A stretch of 64,000 nt of DNA from Vulcanimicrobium sp035943995 (GTDB lineage Bacteria; Vulcanimicrobiota; Vulcanimicrobiia; Vulcanimicrobiales; Vulcanimicrobiaceae). Location of the stretch: NCBI GenBank assembly GCA_035943995.1, contig DASZBS010000028.1, positions 62,001 to 126,000 on the forward strand. Reading direction: 5' to 3'. Made by a program: the position numbers and the translations under genes. The notes beneath the pieces are model-generated. The model had not been told where the DNA came from. It worked only from the letters and a program-made list of their open reading frames with translations, and did not search any database. Every line of letters begins with the position of its first letter. Within the stretch, counting starts at the first letter, position 1. Shown piece by piece: positions 1-8,278 of this stretch.

Positions 1-1289
1 GAGCCCATCTTCGGCGCGGAGAGATCGTTGAACGTACCGTCGTAGGTGCGATGCAGGCGAACGTCCTCGGCGACTTGCGGCGGGACGGGACGCGGCCGCG
101 GTGGCGCTTCCGGGATGTCCGTATCGATGAGGTTGTCGCGCCGCAGCACGTGGCGAAACGCGTCGAGGTTCAGCAGGCCGACCTTCGGCGGCAGGCGGTG
201 CCATTCGACGACGGCGTTGACGGCGTGGAATACACCGCGCGACACCGCGCCGAACAGCACATTGCGCAGCGGCGTCGGCGTCACCCAGCGCTGGCTCAGC
301 CGGTGCGCCGAGCTGGCGTCGTACACGTTCTTGCGCGCACGGTTCAAGTTGCCGAGCGGACGAAATTCGTCCGTGGTGTTCCACGGGTTGAAGCTGAGCG
401 ATTCGATCGCTTGCGCGTCACCCCGGGCCGCCGCTCCGACGACCTGCTTTTGGATCGTCAACACGGCGACCGGGATAGGCGGAGAGATACGCTCCGTCCA
501 TTCCACCGCCGTGTCCTCGATCGGCGTGGATGTTTCGTCGACGAACGGCTGCACGCACAGCTCGAAGCGAACGTCGCCGGACTTCAGCCGGCTCACGAGC
601 TCCCACGCGAGATCGTTCGCCGCGCTCGCGGGCGAGCTCGGCGCGGGCGCGGTGCCGTCCGCCGGACGCAGCAGAAAGCGGACCGCGAGCGTTTCGCCCC
701 AGCGGCTCGCTCCTCGGCTCCAAAACGTCTCGAGCGCGATGCTGCGCACGTTCCGGCTGCGGCCCGCCTTGATGTTCTCGAGCATGCGCAACGTCTCGGG
801 CGGCCCGACTTTGAACGCCAACCCGATGAGTCCGGCGATCTTGCTCAACGGGCCGCCGGCGGTCGCCTTCGCAAACTCCACGAACTGGTGCGCGTTGCGC
901 GCGTGCGACACCGGGAAGTTGGTCATGAGCAGATCGTGCTGCTCGTCCGCGGACACGCCGACGCGCAGCGCCGCACCGCGAAGGTCGGGCGTTCCATCGG
1001 GCTGCGGCACGCTGCTGGCATTCGAGAAGCGCACGATGGTCGAGTACGTACGCCCCGGCTGAACCCAGCCGGCGCGCAGGTGTTCCGGCAGCTCGTCGAC
1101 GACGCGCAGCGACGCATGGACGGTCGCGAAGATCGGTTTGGCATGAAACGTCCGCCGCACCGCGCTCGCCTTCGCGCGCTTCTGCGACGTGAGCTGAACG
1201 CCCATGATGTCTTGGGCCATGCGCTCGAACGCGAGCCGTTCGGCTTCGGGGCTGCCGCCCTGATAGGTTTCACGCCACGCCGTCGTCAT
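1..1289 (-). CDS. Catalase-like / animal-type haem peroxidase fusion protein (5' part only)
   Basis: The reading frame opens at an ATG at 1289 (MTTAWRETYQGG) and runs without a stop off the left edge, so only about 429 N-terminal residues are present. Residues about 60-380 resemble the catalase-like domain of bacterial peroxidase family proteins: YSTIVRFSN, DLRGAALRV, the TNFPVSHARNAHQF stretch and NPWNTTDEFRPLGNLNRA. The last visible residues (RTYDGTFNDLSAPKMGS) look like the opening of an animal haem peroxidase domain, which would follow outside the window. A purine-rich GGGAG lies just upstream of the ATG. In this family both parts bind haem and act on peroxides; the substrate cannot be told from sequence. 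No signal peptide is visible. The frame was translated by hand. Confidence 0.75.
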   Translation of the reverse strand, partial: MTTAWRETYQGGSPEAERLAFERMAQDIMGVQLTSQKRAKASAVRRTFHAKPIFATVHASLRVVDELPEHLRAGWVQPGRTYSTIVRFSNASSVPQPDGTPDLRGAALRVGVSADEQHDLLMTNFPVSHARNAHQFVEFAKATAGGPLSKIAGLIGLAFKVGPPETLRMLENIKAGRSRNVRSIALETFWSRGASRWGETLAVRFLLRPADGTAPAPSSPASAANDLAWELVSRLKSGDVRFELCVQPFVDETSTPIEDTAVEWTERISPPIPVAVLTIQKQVVGAAARGDAQAIESLSFNPWNTTDEFRPLGNLNRARKNVYDASSAHRLSQRWVTPTPLRNVLFGAVSRGVFHAVNAVVEWHRLPPKVGLLNLDAFRHVLRRDNLIDTDIPEAPPRPRPVPPQVAEDVRLHRTYDGTFNDLSAPKMG

Positions 1290-1400
1290 CGCAATCCGCC
1301 GCTCCCTCGCCCCCAGAAAAAGCGCCGCTTCGCCGTCGGCGCCGCTTCAGTAAGGCTTGCATGATACGGACGGCTTGTCAAGCGCGGTGCCGGATCGTTT

Positions 1401-2078
1401 TTAGCGCAACGCCGTCTTGAAGCTCAGCAACGTGTCGGGATCGCCGCCCAAACTCTGGAATTTCAAGCGTGCCAATGATTCCGCTTGCACGAGACCCTCC
1501 ACGACATCGGAGAAGTGCGCATGCGCGGCGGTGAAGTCGGACTGAGCGCTCGTGTCGAGATACGACCGGGCAGACTTGCACCCGTTGGTCAGCCCTTCGC
1601 CGATCTTCTCGACGGCAGTCAGCAATTCCGAATCCGCACGATTCTTGACATCGAGCGGGAGAGCGCGAGAATCGGTCACGATGCCGCTCGCGGTGGCCTG
1701 GCAGTTCTTCAGCTCGGCGGCCGCCTCGACGGCATCTCCGTGCTGCAAATATTCTCCGGCCGCATCGTGCGCGCGAAACGCCGAAGCGCTGACGCGCACG
1801 ATCGTCGCCCACGACGTTGAGAACTCTTGCAATGCCTTGGTATCCGGGCCGGCTACCGTCGGTCGAGCGGGTTGCGCCGTCACCGTCGCGGGCGTTCCGA
1901 AGTCGAGCACCGCGGCTCCGATCACTTCGGCGATGATCAGCGCGCTCAGCATCACGATGGTCACACCGCACATGCGAAGCATCCTGCGTCGCCGCATGAT
2001 CGCGTACGCGATCGCGCACAGCGCGACCACGACGCACAGGCCGCTCTCGATCCCAAAAACTAGGAGGTCTGGGCGCAC
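1401..2078 (-). CDS. Membrane-anchored hypothetical protein
   Basis: Not recognised. The GTG at 2078 is chosen because longer starts would run into the VIT1 gene that ends at 2089. The protein is about 225 residues with two N-terminal hydrophobic segments (LLVFGIESGLCVVVALCAI and CGVTIVMLSALIIAEVIGA) split by a basic RRRRM stretch. A largely helical, Ala-rich extracytoplasmic part follows, with regularly spaced acidic and polar residues and two cysteines (KNCQATAS and TNGCKSA). This layout fits a membrane-tethered helical sensor or chaperone-like domain, but no family motif is seen. It sits 10 bases downstream of the VIT1 gene on the same strand and is probably co-transcribed. Confidence 0.6.
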   Translation of the reverse strand: MRPDLLVFGIESGLCVVVALCAIAYAIMRRRRMLRMCGVTIVMLSALIIAEVIGAAVLDFGTPATVTAQPARPTVAGPDTKALQEFSTSWATIVRVSASAFRAHDAAGEYLQHGDAVEAAAELKNCQATASGIVTDSRALPLDVKNRADSELLTAVEKIGEGLTNGCKSARSYLDTSAQSDFTAAHAHFSDVVEGLVQAESLARLKFQSLGGDPDTLLSFKTALR

Positions 2079-2088
2079 CGCTGCATCG

Positions 2089-2796
2089 TCACGCGGAACC
2101 GTGCGATACGAGCCGCGCCAACCCGTATGCGGCGCCGGCGGCGAGCGCGCCGATGAACCATGTCTGGAGCGCACCGAGCAGCAGCGGCGTCGCGAGCACG
2201 CGTGCGCGCACGGCGCCGAACACGAGCAGCGCGAACGACGTGCAGAGGATCGACCACCACAGCGCGTCGTGCGCGTTCGGGATGAACACGTACGGCGCCA
2301 GCGGGAAGATGCCGCCGAGCACGTAGCCGCCGCCGACCAGCGCGGCGCTGCGCGGCGCCGCGTGCTCGTCGGGACGTTCCAGACCCAGTTCGTTGCGCAT
2401 CATGAACGCGACCCACTGCTCGCGGTCGCTCGTGATCTCGTTGACGACGCGCGTGAGGATGGGCTCGCGCACGCCGTAGCCGTGCAGGATCTGCGCGACC
2501 TCGGCCTTCTCTTCGTGCGGGATCTCCTCGGTCTCGCGGATCTCGCGCGCATATTCCTTGGCGTAGTGCGCGACCTCGCTGCGCGCAGCCAAGTAGCCGC
2601 CCAGTCCCATCGAGATCGCGCCCGCGACGATCTCGGCGAGCCCGGCGGTGACCACGATCCCGCTCGCCGCCACCACGCCCGTGACGCCGGCGGCGAGCGC
2701 GAACGGCACCGTCAGGCCGTCGGCCATGCCGAGGACGAGGTCGCGGATCGTTTGGGTCCCGGCGCCGTGGCGCTCGTGGTCGGCGGCTTGAATCAC
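2089..2796 (-). CDS. VIT1/CCC1-family iron/manganese transporter
   Basis: Integral membrane protein of the VIT1/CCC1 family, which moves ferrous iron or manganese across membranes. The opening TIRDLVLGMADGLTVPFALA is the family signature of the first helix. It is followed by AGLAEIVAGAISMGLGGYLA, where conserved polar residues of helix 2 lie, then an acidic cytoplasmic loop (EIRETEEIPHEEKAEVAQIL) that binds metal in characterised members, and three C-terminal hydrophobic helices. An upstream extension to 2916 exists but would overlap the start of thrS on the other strand, so GTG at 2796 (VIQAADHERHG) is preferred; it gives about 235 residues, normal for the family. Confidence 0.88.
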   Translation of the reverse strand: MIQAADHERHGAGTQTIRDLVLGMADGLTVPFALAAGVTGVVAASGIVVTAGLAEIVAGAISMGLGGYLAARSEVAHYAKEYAREIRETEEIPHEEKAEVAQILHGYGVREPILTRVVNEITSDREQWVAFMMRNELGLERPDEHAAPRSAALVGGGYVLGGIFPLAPYVFIPNAHDALWWSILCTSFALLVFGAVRARVLATPLLLGALQTWFIGALAAGAAYGLARLVSHGSA

Positions 2797-2881
2797 TCGG
2801 GGATCGTACCGGAGTCCGCTGATTTCGTCACGCCGACGTGTTCCGTGAGGCACGCCGAACTCGCACGGCGAAGAGGAGCGC

Positions 2882-4615
2882 GTGACGACCTCGACGACCG
2901 AACCCAGCGTGGACATCGCGCACCTCCGCCATACCGCCGCGCACGTGCTCGCGTATGCCGTGCAGGACCTCTATCCCGAAGCGAAGCCGACGATCGGCCC
3001 GGCGATCGAGAACGGGTTCTACTACGACTTCGACCGCGGCACGCCGTTCACGCCGGACGACCTGGCGAAGCTGCAAGCGCGCATGCGCGAGATCGTGGCG
3101 GCCGATTACCCGATGACCGGCCGCCGCGTCACCCGCGAAGAAGCGATGGACGCGTTCCGCGGCAACCCGTACAAGGTCGAGCTCGCGCAGGGCATCCCCG
3201 ACGACGAGCCGATCACGCTGTACACCATCGGCGAGTTCACCGACCTCTGTCGCGGCGGCCACGCGGATTCGACGGGCGCGATCGGTGCCGTCGAGCTGGA
3301 GTCGGTCGCCGGCGCGTACTGGCGCGGCGACTCCAAGAACGCGATGCTGCAGCGCATCTACGGCACCGCGTTCCCGACGCAGCAAGAGCTGGACGACTAC
3401 CACAAATTTCTGGAAGAAGCCGCGAAGCGCGATCATCGCAAGCTCGGCGCCGAGCTCGATCTGTACCACGTCGACGAGCTCGCCGGCGGCGGACTGATCT
3501 TCTGGCACCCGAAGGGCGCGCTGATGCGCGGCATCGTCGAGCAGTTCATCCGCGAAGGGCTGCAAGAACGCGGGTACCTGCCGGTCGTGACGCCGCACGT
3601 CGTGCACGAGGATCTCTACGCGACGTCGGGCCACCTCGAGAACTTCGCGCACGGCATGTTCGGCCCGATCGAGGTGGAGGGCCAGCGCTTCCGGCTCAAG
3701 CCGATGAACTGCCCGGGGCACATCCTCATCTACAAGAGCGACGGGCGCTCGTACCGCGACCTGCCGCTGCGCTACAGCGAGTTCGGTACCGTCTACCGAT
3801 TCGAGCTGAGCGGGACGCTGCACGGCCTCACGCGCGTGCGCGGCTTCACCCAGGACGACGCGCACCTCTTCTGCACGCCCGAGCAGTTGCAGGCCGAGTT
3901 CGAGCAGACGCTCGACGAAGCGCTGCGTTTGATGGAAGCATTCGATTTCAAAGACTTCGAATATTTCCTGAGCACGCGCACGGGCGATCTGCGCGGTCCG
4001 ACCGACGACATCGCCGAGGCGGCGATCCGCAGCGCGCTCGAATCGCACAACCTGCCGTACGGCATCGACGAAGGCGGCGGCGCGTTCTACGGGCCCAAGC
4101 TCGACATCAACCTGCACGACGCGATCGGCCGCAAGTGGCAGCTCGGCACGGTGCAAGTCGACTTCACGCTGCCGGAGCGTTTCGACTTGAAGTACCGCGG
4201 CCCGGACGGCGTCGACCACCGCCCCGTGATGATCCACCGCGCGCTGGCGGGCTCGCTGGAGCGCTTCTTCGGCGTGCTCATCGAGCACTTCGGCGGTAAC
4301 TTCCCCGCGTGGATTGCGCCGGTGCAGGCGGTGGTGGCGCCGATCTCCGAGCACCAGCTCGACTACGCCTATTCCGTGCGCGACGAACTGCGCGCGCGCG
4401 GCTTCCGCGTCGACGCGGATGCGTCGAACGAGAAGCTCGGCTACAAGATCCGCCACTGGAAGACGCAAAAGGTGCCATATATTCTCGTCGTCGGAAAAAG
4501 CGAGCTCGCGGACGGCACCGTCAACGTCAACGAGCGCGGCAACGACGCGAAACGCACGGTGACCGTCGACGAGTTCGCGGACGAGCTCGCGGCGAAGGTG
4601 GCTGCTCGGCGGTAG
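2882..4615 (+). CDS. thrS: Threonine--tRNA ligase lacking the N-terminal TGS domain
   Basis: Class II aminoacyl-tRNA synthetase that charges tRNA-Thr. It starts at GTG 2882 behind a GAGGAG ribosome-binding site. Residues about 10-170 are the editing (N2) domain, with HTAAHVLAYAV, ENGFYYDF and the later zinc-site-like LCRGGH. The catalytic core follows, with motif 2 around RYSEFGTVYR and the zinc ligands of PMNCPGH, QDDAHLF and MIHRALAGS. The anticodon-binding domain starts near QAVVAPISEHQ. At 577 residues it is about 60 shorter than the usual bacterial enzyme because the first (TGS/N1) domain is absent; the protein begins directly at the editing domain. It abuts the convergent MFS gene with no intergenic base. 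Confidence 0.97.
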   Translation: MTTSTTEPSVDIAHLRHTAAHVLAYAVQDLYPEAKPTIGPAIENGFYYDFDRGTPFTPDDLAKLQARMREIVAADYPMTGRRVTREEAMDAFRGNPYKVELAQGIPDDEPITLYTIGEFTDLCRGGHADSTGAIGAVELESVAGAYWRGDSKNAMLQRIYGTAFPTQQELDDYHKFLEEAAKRDHRKLGAELDLYHVDELAGGGLIFWHPKGALMRGIVEQFIREGLQERGYLPVVTPHVVHEDLYATSGHLENFAHGMFGPIEVEGQRFRLKPMNCPGHILIYKSDGRSYRDLPLRYSEFGTVYRFELSGTLHGLTRVRGFTQDDAHLFCTPEQLQAEFEQTLDEALRLMEAFDFKDFEYFLSTRTGDLRGPTDDIAEAAIRSALESHNLPYGIDEGGGAFYGPKLDINLHDAIGRKWQLGTVQVDFTLPERFDLKYRGPDGVDHRPVMIHRALAGSLERFFGVLIEHFGGNFPAWIAPVQAVVAPISEHQLDYAYSVRDELRARGFRVDADASNEKLGYKIRHWKTQKVPYILVVGKSELADGTVNVNERGNDAKRTVTVDEFADELAAKVAARR

Positions 4616-5800
4616 TCAGACGGTCGGTGCGACGACCTCGGTCGAGACCGCGCGCCGCGTCCACAACAGCGCGGCGAGCGCGGCCGCAACGGCCTGCACG
4701 GCGAGCACGAGCGCAACCGTCGCGGGCCAGCCGCCGCGCGACCACACGATCGCGGGCAGCACCGCGCCGAGTCCGCCGGCGGTGTAATACACGGTGAGGT
4801 ACAGCGCTGCGGCGGTGGAGCGGCGCTCGTGCACGATCACGCCGATGTAGCCTTGCGACGCGGCTTGCGAGGCGAACACGCCCGTCGACATGATTCCCAG
4901 TCCGATCACGATCGCGGCGACCGACGGGATCAGCGTGACCAGCACGCCGGCGGCGCTCGTCGCGACGGAGAGCAGCAGCGCGGTGCGGTGGCCGACGCGG
5001 TCGATCAGCCGGCCGGCGAGCGGCGACACGACGACGCCGATGAGATAGACGAAGAACACGTTGCCCAGCGCGACCGTGCCGAGCCCGAACGGCGGCGCGG
5101 CGAGATGGTACGTAGCGAACGTGAACGCCGCCACCAGCGAGAACAGCACGCTGCCGCCGACGGCGTACGTCGCGAGCAGTTCCGGATCGCGCGCGAACCG
5201 GCCGATCGCGCGCACGGCTTCCCGCGCGGACGACTGCTTCGCAAAGCGCGTCGCACGCGGCAGCGCGACGAGCACGATCGCGCCGCCGACGACGTTCAGC
5301 ACGCCGAGCACGACGAACGCGGCGTGCCAGTCCCAGCGACTTGCGACGAGCGCGGTGACGTAGCGCCCCAAGAAACCGCCGAACACGTTGCCGGCGATGT
5401 ACGCGCCGACCGCGCGCCCGCCGACGGCCGCCGGAAACTCTTCGGCGATGTAGGCGAGCGTCACGGCGAACACGGCCGGCATGAACAGCCCCTGCACGAA
5501 GCGCCACACGAGCAGCGCGTGCAGCGTCGTCGCGCCGGCGGCGGCGAACGTCACCAGCGCCAAACCGAAGATCGCGCTGACGATGACGCGCTTGCGGCCG
5601 ATCGCGTCGGCCATCGGGCCCACGAACGGCGCCGCCAGCGCGCACGCGAATGTCAGCACGGAGATCGTCGCGCCGACCGCCGCCTCGCCCGTGTGGAACT
5701 CCGCCCGCAAATCGGGCAGCAGCGGCTGGGTGGCGTACATGTCGAGGAACGCGCTCCCGCCGCACGCGGCGACGGCCAGATACCGCGGATCGAAACGCAC
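4616..5800 (-). CDS. Major facilitator superfamily transporter
   Basis: Twelve-helix-type MFS permease of about 394 residues. The loop 2-3 signature is seen as GPMADAIGRKRVI, and the corresponding second-half signature as GRLIDRVGHRTALLL. The N-terminal helix carries DMYATQPLLPDL, a pattern common in the YnfM/AraJ-like drug or sugar efflux branch, so export of a small organic compound is more likely than import; the substrate is unknown. GTG at 5800 (VRFDPRYLAV) is preferred over an ATG at 5845, which would leave only 5 bases to the divergent tsaD. Confidence 0.88.
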   Translation of the reverse strand: MRFDPRYLAVAACGGSAFLDMYATQPLLPDLRAEFHTGEAAVGATISVLTFACALAAPFVGPMADAIGRKRVIVSAIFGLALVTFAAAGATTLHALLVWRFVQGLFMPAVFAVTLAYIAEEFPAAVGGRAVGAYIAGNVFGGFLGRYVTALVASRWDWHAAFVVLGVLNVVGGAIVLVALPRATRFAKQSSAREAVRAIGRFARDPELLATYAVGGSVLFSLVAAFTFATYHLAAPPFGLGTVALGNVFFVYLIGVVVSPLAGRLIDRVGHRTALLLSVATSAAGVLVTLIPSVAAIVIGLGIMSTGVFASQAASQGYIGVIVHERRSTAAALYLTVYYTAGGLGAVLPAIVWSRGGWPATVALVLAVQAVAAALAALLWTRRAVSTEVVAPTV

Positions 5801-5850
5801 CCGAGCACCATACCGCAACCGGCGCCAGGGCGCTACGAGTCCCATCGTAG

Positions 5851-6867
5851 GTGCTGCTGCTGGGGATCGAGACGTCCTGCGACGACACGGCGACGGCCGT
5901 CGTCCGCGACGGCGTTCGCGTGCTGTCGAACGTCTCGACCAACCAGGACGAGTTCCACGCGAAGTACGGCGGAATCGTCCCCGAGATCGCCTCGCGGCGC
6001 CATGCGGCGCTACTGTCCGCGGCGGTCGACGACGCGCTCACGCGCGCCGGCGTCGCGCTCGATGAGCTGGACGGAATCGCCGTCACGTCGGGCCCCGGGC
6101 TCATCGGCAGCCTCGTCGTCGGCGTCGCGGCGGCCAAGGCGCTCGCGTTCGCGACCGGGCTGCCGCTCTTTGCGGTCAACCATCTCCACGGCCACCTCTT
6201 CGCCGCGTTTCTCGAACGCGACGTGCCGCCGCCGTACCCGTTCCTCGCGCTGCTCGTCTCGGGCGGCCACTCGCAGCTCGTCGAGGTGCGTTCGCCGACG
6301 GCGCTGCGCGTGCTCGGCAAGACGCGTGACGATGCGGCCGGGGAAGCATTCGACAAAACCGCGCGTCTGCTCGGTCTCGGCTTTCCGGGGGGACCCGCGC
6401 TCGAAGCGCTCGCGCGCGACGGCGATCCGCGCGCGTTCGCGTTCCCGCGCTACCGGCCCGAGCCGGGCTCGCTCGCGATGAGCTTTTCGGGCTTGAAGAC
6501 GTCGGTGCGGTATTTTCTGGAATCCGATGCCGGCAAGGACGCGCGGCGCGAAGACGTCGCCGCGTCCTTTCAAGCGGCGGTGATCGACGTGCTCATCGAT
6601 CGCGTCGCGCGCGCGCTCGATGCGGGCGATTACCGCGGGCTCGTGCTGAGCGGCGGCGTCGCCGCGAACGGCGCGCTCCAGACGGCCTTCGCCGCGCTCG
6701 GCGCGGCGCGCGGCGTTCCGGCGTTCATCCCGGAGCGCCGCTTCTGCACCGACAACGCCGCGATGATCGCCGCCGCCGCCGAACGCCGCGCGGACGTCGC
6801 GCGCGTCGACCCGCGCACGCTGGTCGCCGATCCGAACCTGCCGTTCCTCTCGGCGGATGCGGCATGA
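5851..6867 (+). CDS. tsaD: tRNA N6-adenosine threonylcarbamoyltransferase
   Basis: TsaD/Kae1/YgjD, the ASKHA-fold enzyme that transfers threonylcarbamoyl to A37 of ANN-decoding tRNAs together with TsaB and TsaE. Visible signatures: LGIETSCDDT at the N-terminus, YGGIVPEIASRRH, the metal-binding NHLHGHLFA, SGGHSQLVE, GEAFDKTARLLGL, SFSGLKTSVRY and SGGVAANGAL. GTG start; length 338 is typical. The stop overlaps the ATG of the next gene by 4 bases (ATGA), which suggests translational coupling. Confidence 0.97.
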   Translation: MLLLGIETSCDDTATAVVRDGVRVLSNVSTNQDEFHAKYGGIVPEIASRRHAALLSAAVDDALTRAGVALDELDGIAVTSGPGLIGSLVVGVAAAKALAFATGLPLFAVNHLHGHLFAAFLERDVPPPYPFLALLVSGGHSQLVEVRSPTALRVLGKTRDDAAGEAFDKTARLLGLGFPGGPALEALARDGDPRAFAFPRYRPEPGSLAMSFSGLKTSVRYFLESDAGKDARREDVAASFQAAVIDVLIDRVARALDAGDYRGLVLSGGVAANGALQTAFAALGAARGVPAFIPERRFCTDNAAMIAAAAERRADVARVDPRTLVADPNLPFLSADAA

Positions 6868-7286
6868 TCGTTCGCGTCATCTTCGGCCTGGTCGCGGTCG
6901 CGTTCGTTGCGACGGTGCGCGGCCTACGCCGCCGCTCGCGACGCCGCGCGGCGGGCGAAACACCGACCATCACCGTGCGCAGCGGCTACACCGGGCTCGA
7001 GAACCCGCTGTACCGCATCACGATCGAGCTCGGCGGCTCCGCGGGCGTGGCGACGTTTATGTGGTCCCGCGACGGCGAGCGCAACGCCGTTCGAAAGCGC
7101 GGCGTAGTGCAAACCGGTACGTGGATTCCGCTCGAGAACGAGGTCGACGTGCGCTTCGACGGCGAGACGTTCGAGGCCGGCGAGTTCTGGACGTTCCCCG
7201 CGCGCAGCGCCGCCGACACCGTCACGCTCAAGGCGCGCCGGCGCGGAGCGCCCAGCGCTCGTGGTCGCGCCAAGCACCGTCGATGA
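6864..7286 (+). CDS. Small membrane-anchored protein with a DUF6519-like segment
   Basis: A 140-residue protein overlapping the tsaD stop by 4 bases. It opens with one hydrophobic helix (VIFGLVAVAFVATV) and a basic stretch. The core (SGYTGLENPLYRITIEL, then ATFMWSRDGERN) resembles the short repeated segment LYRVEIH...ATFKWSR(D/E)N of DUF6519 proteins, which accompany contractile injection systems and phage baseplates. Normally this segment lies in a much larger protein; here it stands alone on a membrane anchor. No other tail or injection gene is nearby. The last 59 bases overlap the convergent acetyltransferase gene. The family link rests on recall of the motif and is moderate; the function is unknown. 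Confidence 0.6.
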   Translation: MIVRVIFGLVAVAFVATVRGLRRRSRRRAAGETPTITVRSGYTGLENPLYRITIELGGSAGVATFMWSRDGERNAVRKRGVVQTGTWIPLENEVDVRFDGETFEAGEFWTFPARSAADTVTLKARRRGAPSARGRAKHRR

Positions 7287-7731
7287 AAAGATAACCCGGC
7301 GAAAAACCCTCGCGGCTGAAGCCGGCACGCCGCACGAGCGCGATCGACCGCGCATTGTCCGGCTGCACGTTCGCCTCGACGCGGTGCAGTCCGAGCTCAT
7401 CGAACGCGAAGCCCACCGCCGCGCGCAGCGCGTGCGTCATCAGCCCGCGGCCACCCGTCGCCGCATAGCCCCAGTAGCCCAGGTACGCGCTGCGAAAGAC
7501 GCCGAGCACGATCTCGCTGAGGTTGATCACGCCGACCAGCGCGCCGCTGCCGCGCTCGCGCGCGAGCAGCGACATGTTCGCGCCCGTGACGCCGCGTCCG
7601 AACCACGCGTCGAAGCCGGCCTGGTCGGTGAACGGGGTCACCCACGGCGCGTGATAGGCGGTGTTGTCGCGGTTCGCCGCGATCAGCTCCGCGGTATCCG
7701 CGCGCCGCACGCGCTGCACGTCAACGGACAT
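7228..7731 (-). CDS. GNAT acetyltransferase of the RimJ/RimL type
   Basis: About 167 residues from ATG 7731 (MSVDVQRVRRAD). The layout is that of ribosomal-protein N-terminal acetyltransferases: an N-terminal half with LIAANRDNTAYHAPWV and LARERGSGALVGVINLSEI, then the acetyl-CoA region GYAATGGRGLMTHALRAAV, and a C-terminal FDELGLHRVEANVQPDN with RRAGFSREG. The acceptor is unknown. The start overlaps the end of the upstream dsbA-like gene by 11 bases, making this the last gene of a purM-to-acetyltransferase run. Confidence 0.88.
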   Translation of the reverse strand: MSVDVQRVRRADTAELIAANRDNTAYHAPWVTPFTDQAGFDAWFGRGVTGANMSLLARERGSGALVGVINLSEIVLGVFRSAYLGYWGYAATGGRGLMTHALRAAVGFAFDELGLHRVEANVQPDNARSIALVRRAGFSREGFSPGYLFIDGAWRDHERWALRAGAP

Positions 7732-8278
7732 CGCCGCGTTCGAGCAGCCAATCGATCGCGTGCGTGAAGTTCTCCCGGGTCGGCTCGTCCTCGAACAGCA
7801 CGCCGTTGAGGAAGAACGCGGGCGTGCCGGGGATGCCGCCGTCCTCACCGCCCTGCTTCACGTCCTCGACGATCCCCGTATATGTATGCTCGCTCAGCGC
7901 TTGCGCGAGCGCCGCGTCGTCGAGGCCGAGCGCGCGCACGTAGCCGAGCAGGTGCGGCCCGTCGAGCGCGCGCTGGTGCTCGAAGAGCGTATCGTGCAGC
8001 TCCCAGAATTTTCCGTGGTCCGCGGCGTACTCGCCCGCCTCGGCTGCGGCTTGCGCGTGGCGGTGCTGCTGGAGCGGGAAGCTGCGGAACACGACGCGCA
8101 GCGTGCCGGCGTACTTCCTCTCCAGCTCCTTCACCACCGGGTACGCAACGCCGCAGTACGGGCACTCGAAGTCGCCGTACTCGACGAGCGTCACGCGCGC
8201 ATCGGCCGGCCCGCGCACGTGATCGTCGGGTCCGACCGGTACCGCGAGACGAACCAGTCCGTCGTCGTTCGCGCTCAC
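7721..8278 (-). CDS. DsbA-family thioredoxin-like protein
   Basis: About 185 residues from GTG 8278, which overlaps the TonB receptor stop as GTGA. The active site is CPYC in EYGDFECPYCGVA. HAQAAAEAGEYAADHGKFWELHDTLF and IPGTPAFFLNG (cis-proline loop) are characteristic of the DsbA/BdbD-like DSBA oxidoreductase branch. No clear signal peptide or membrane anchor is visible from this start, which is unusual for a disulfide oxidase. It could act in the cytoplasm or be secreted from an unrecognised start. Its position behind a TonB receptor suggests a link to envelope protein folding, but this is inference. Confidence 0.88.
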   Translation of the reverse strand: MSANDDGLVRLAVPVGPDDHVRGPADARVTLVEYGDFECPYCGVAYPVVKELERKYAGTLRVVFRSFPLQQHRHAQAAAEAGEYAADHGKFWELHDTLFEHQRALDGPHLLGYVRALGLDDAALAQALSEHTYTGIVEDVKQGGEDGGIPGTPAFFLNGVLFEDEPTRENFTHAIDWLLERGDVR

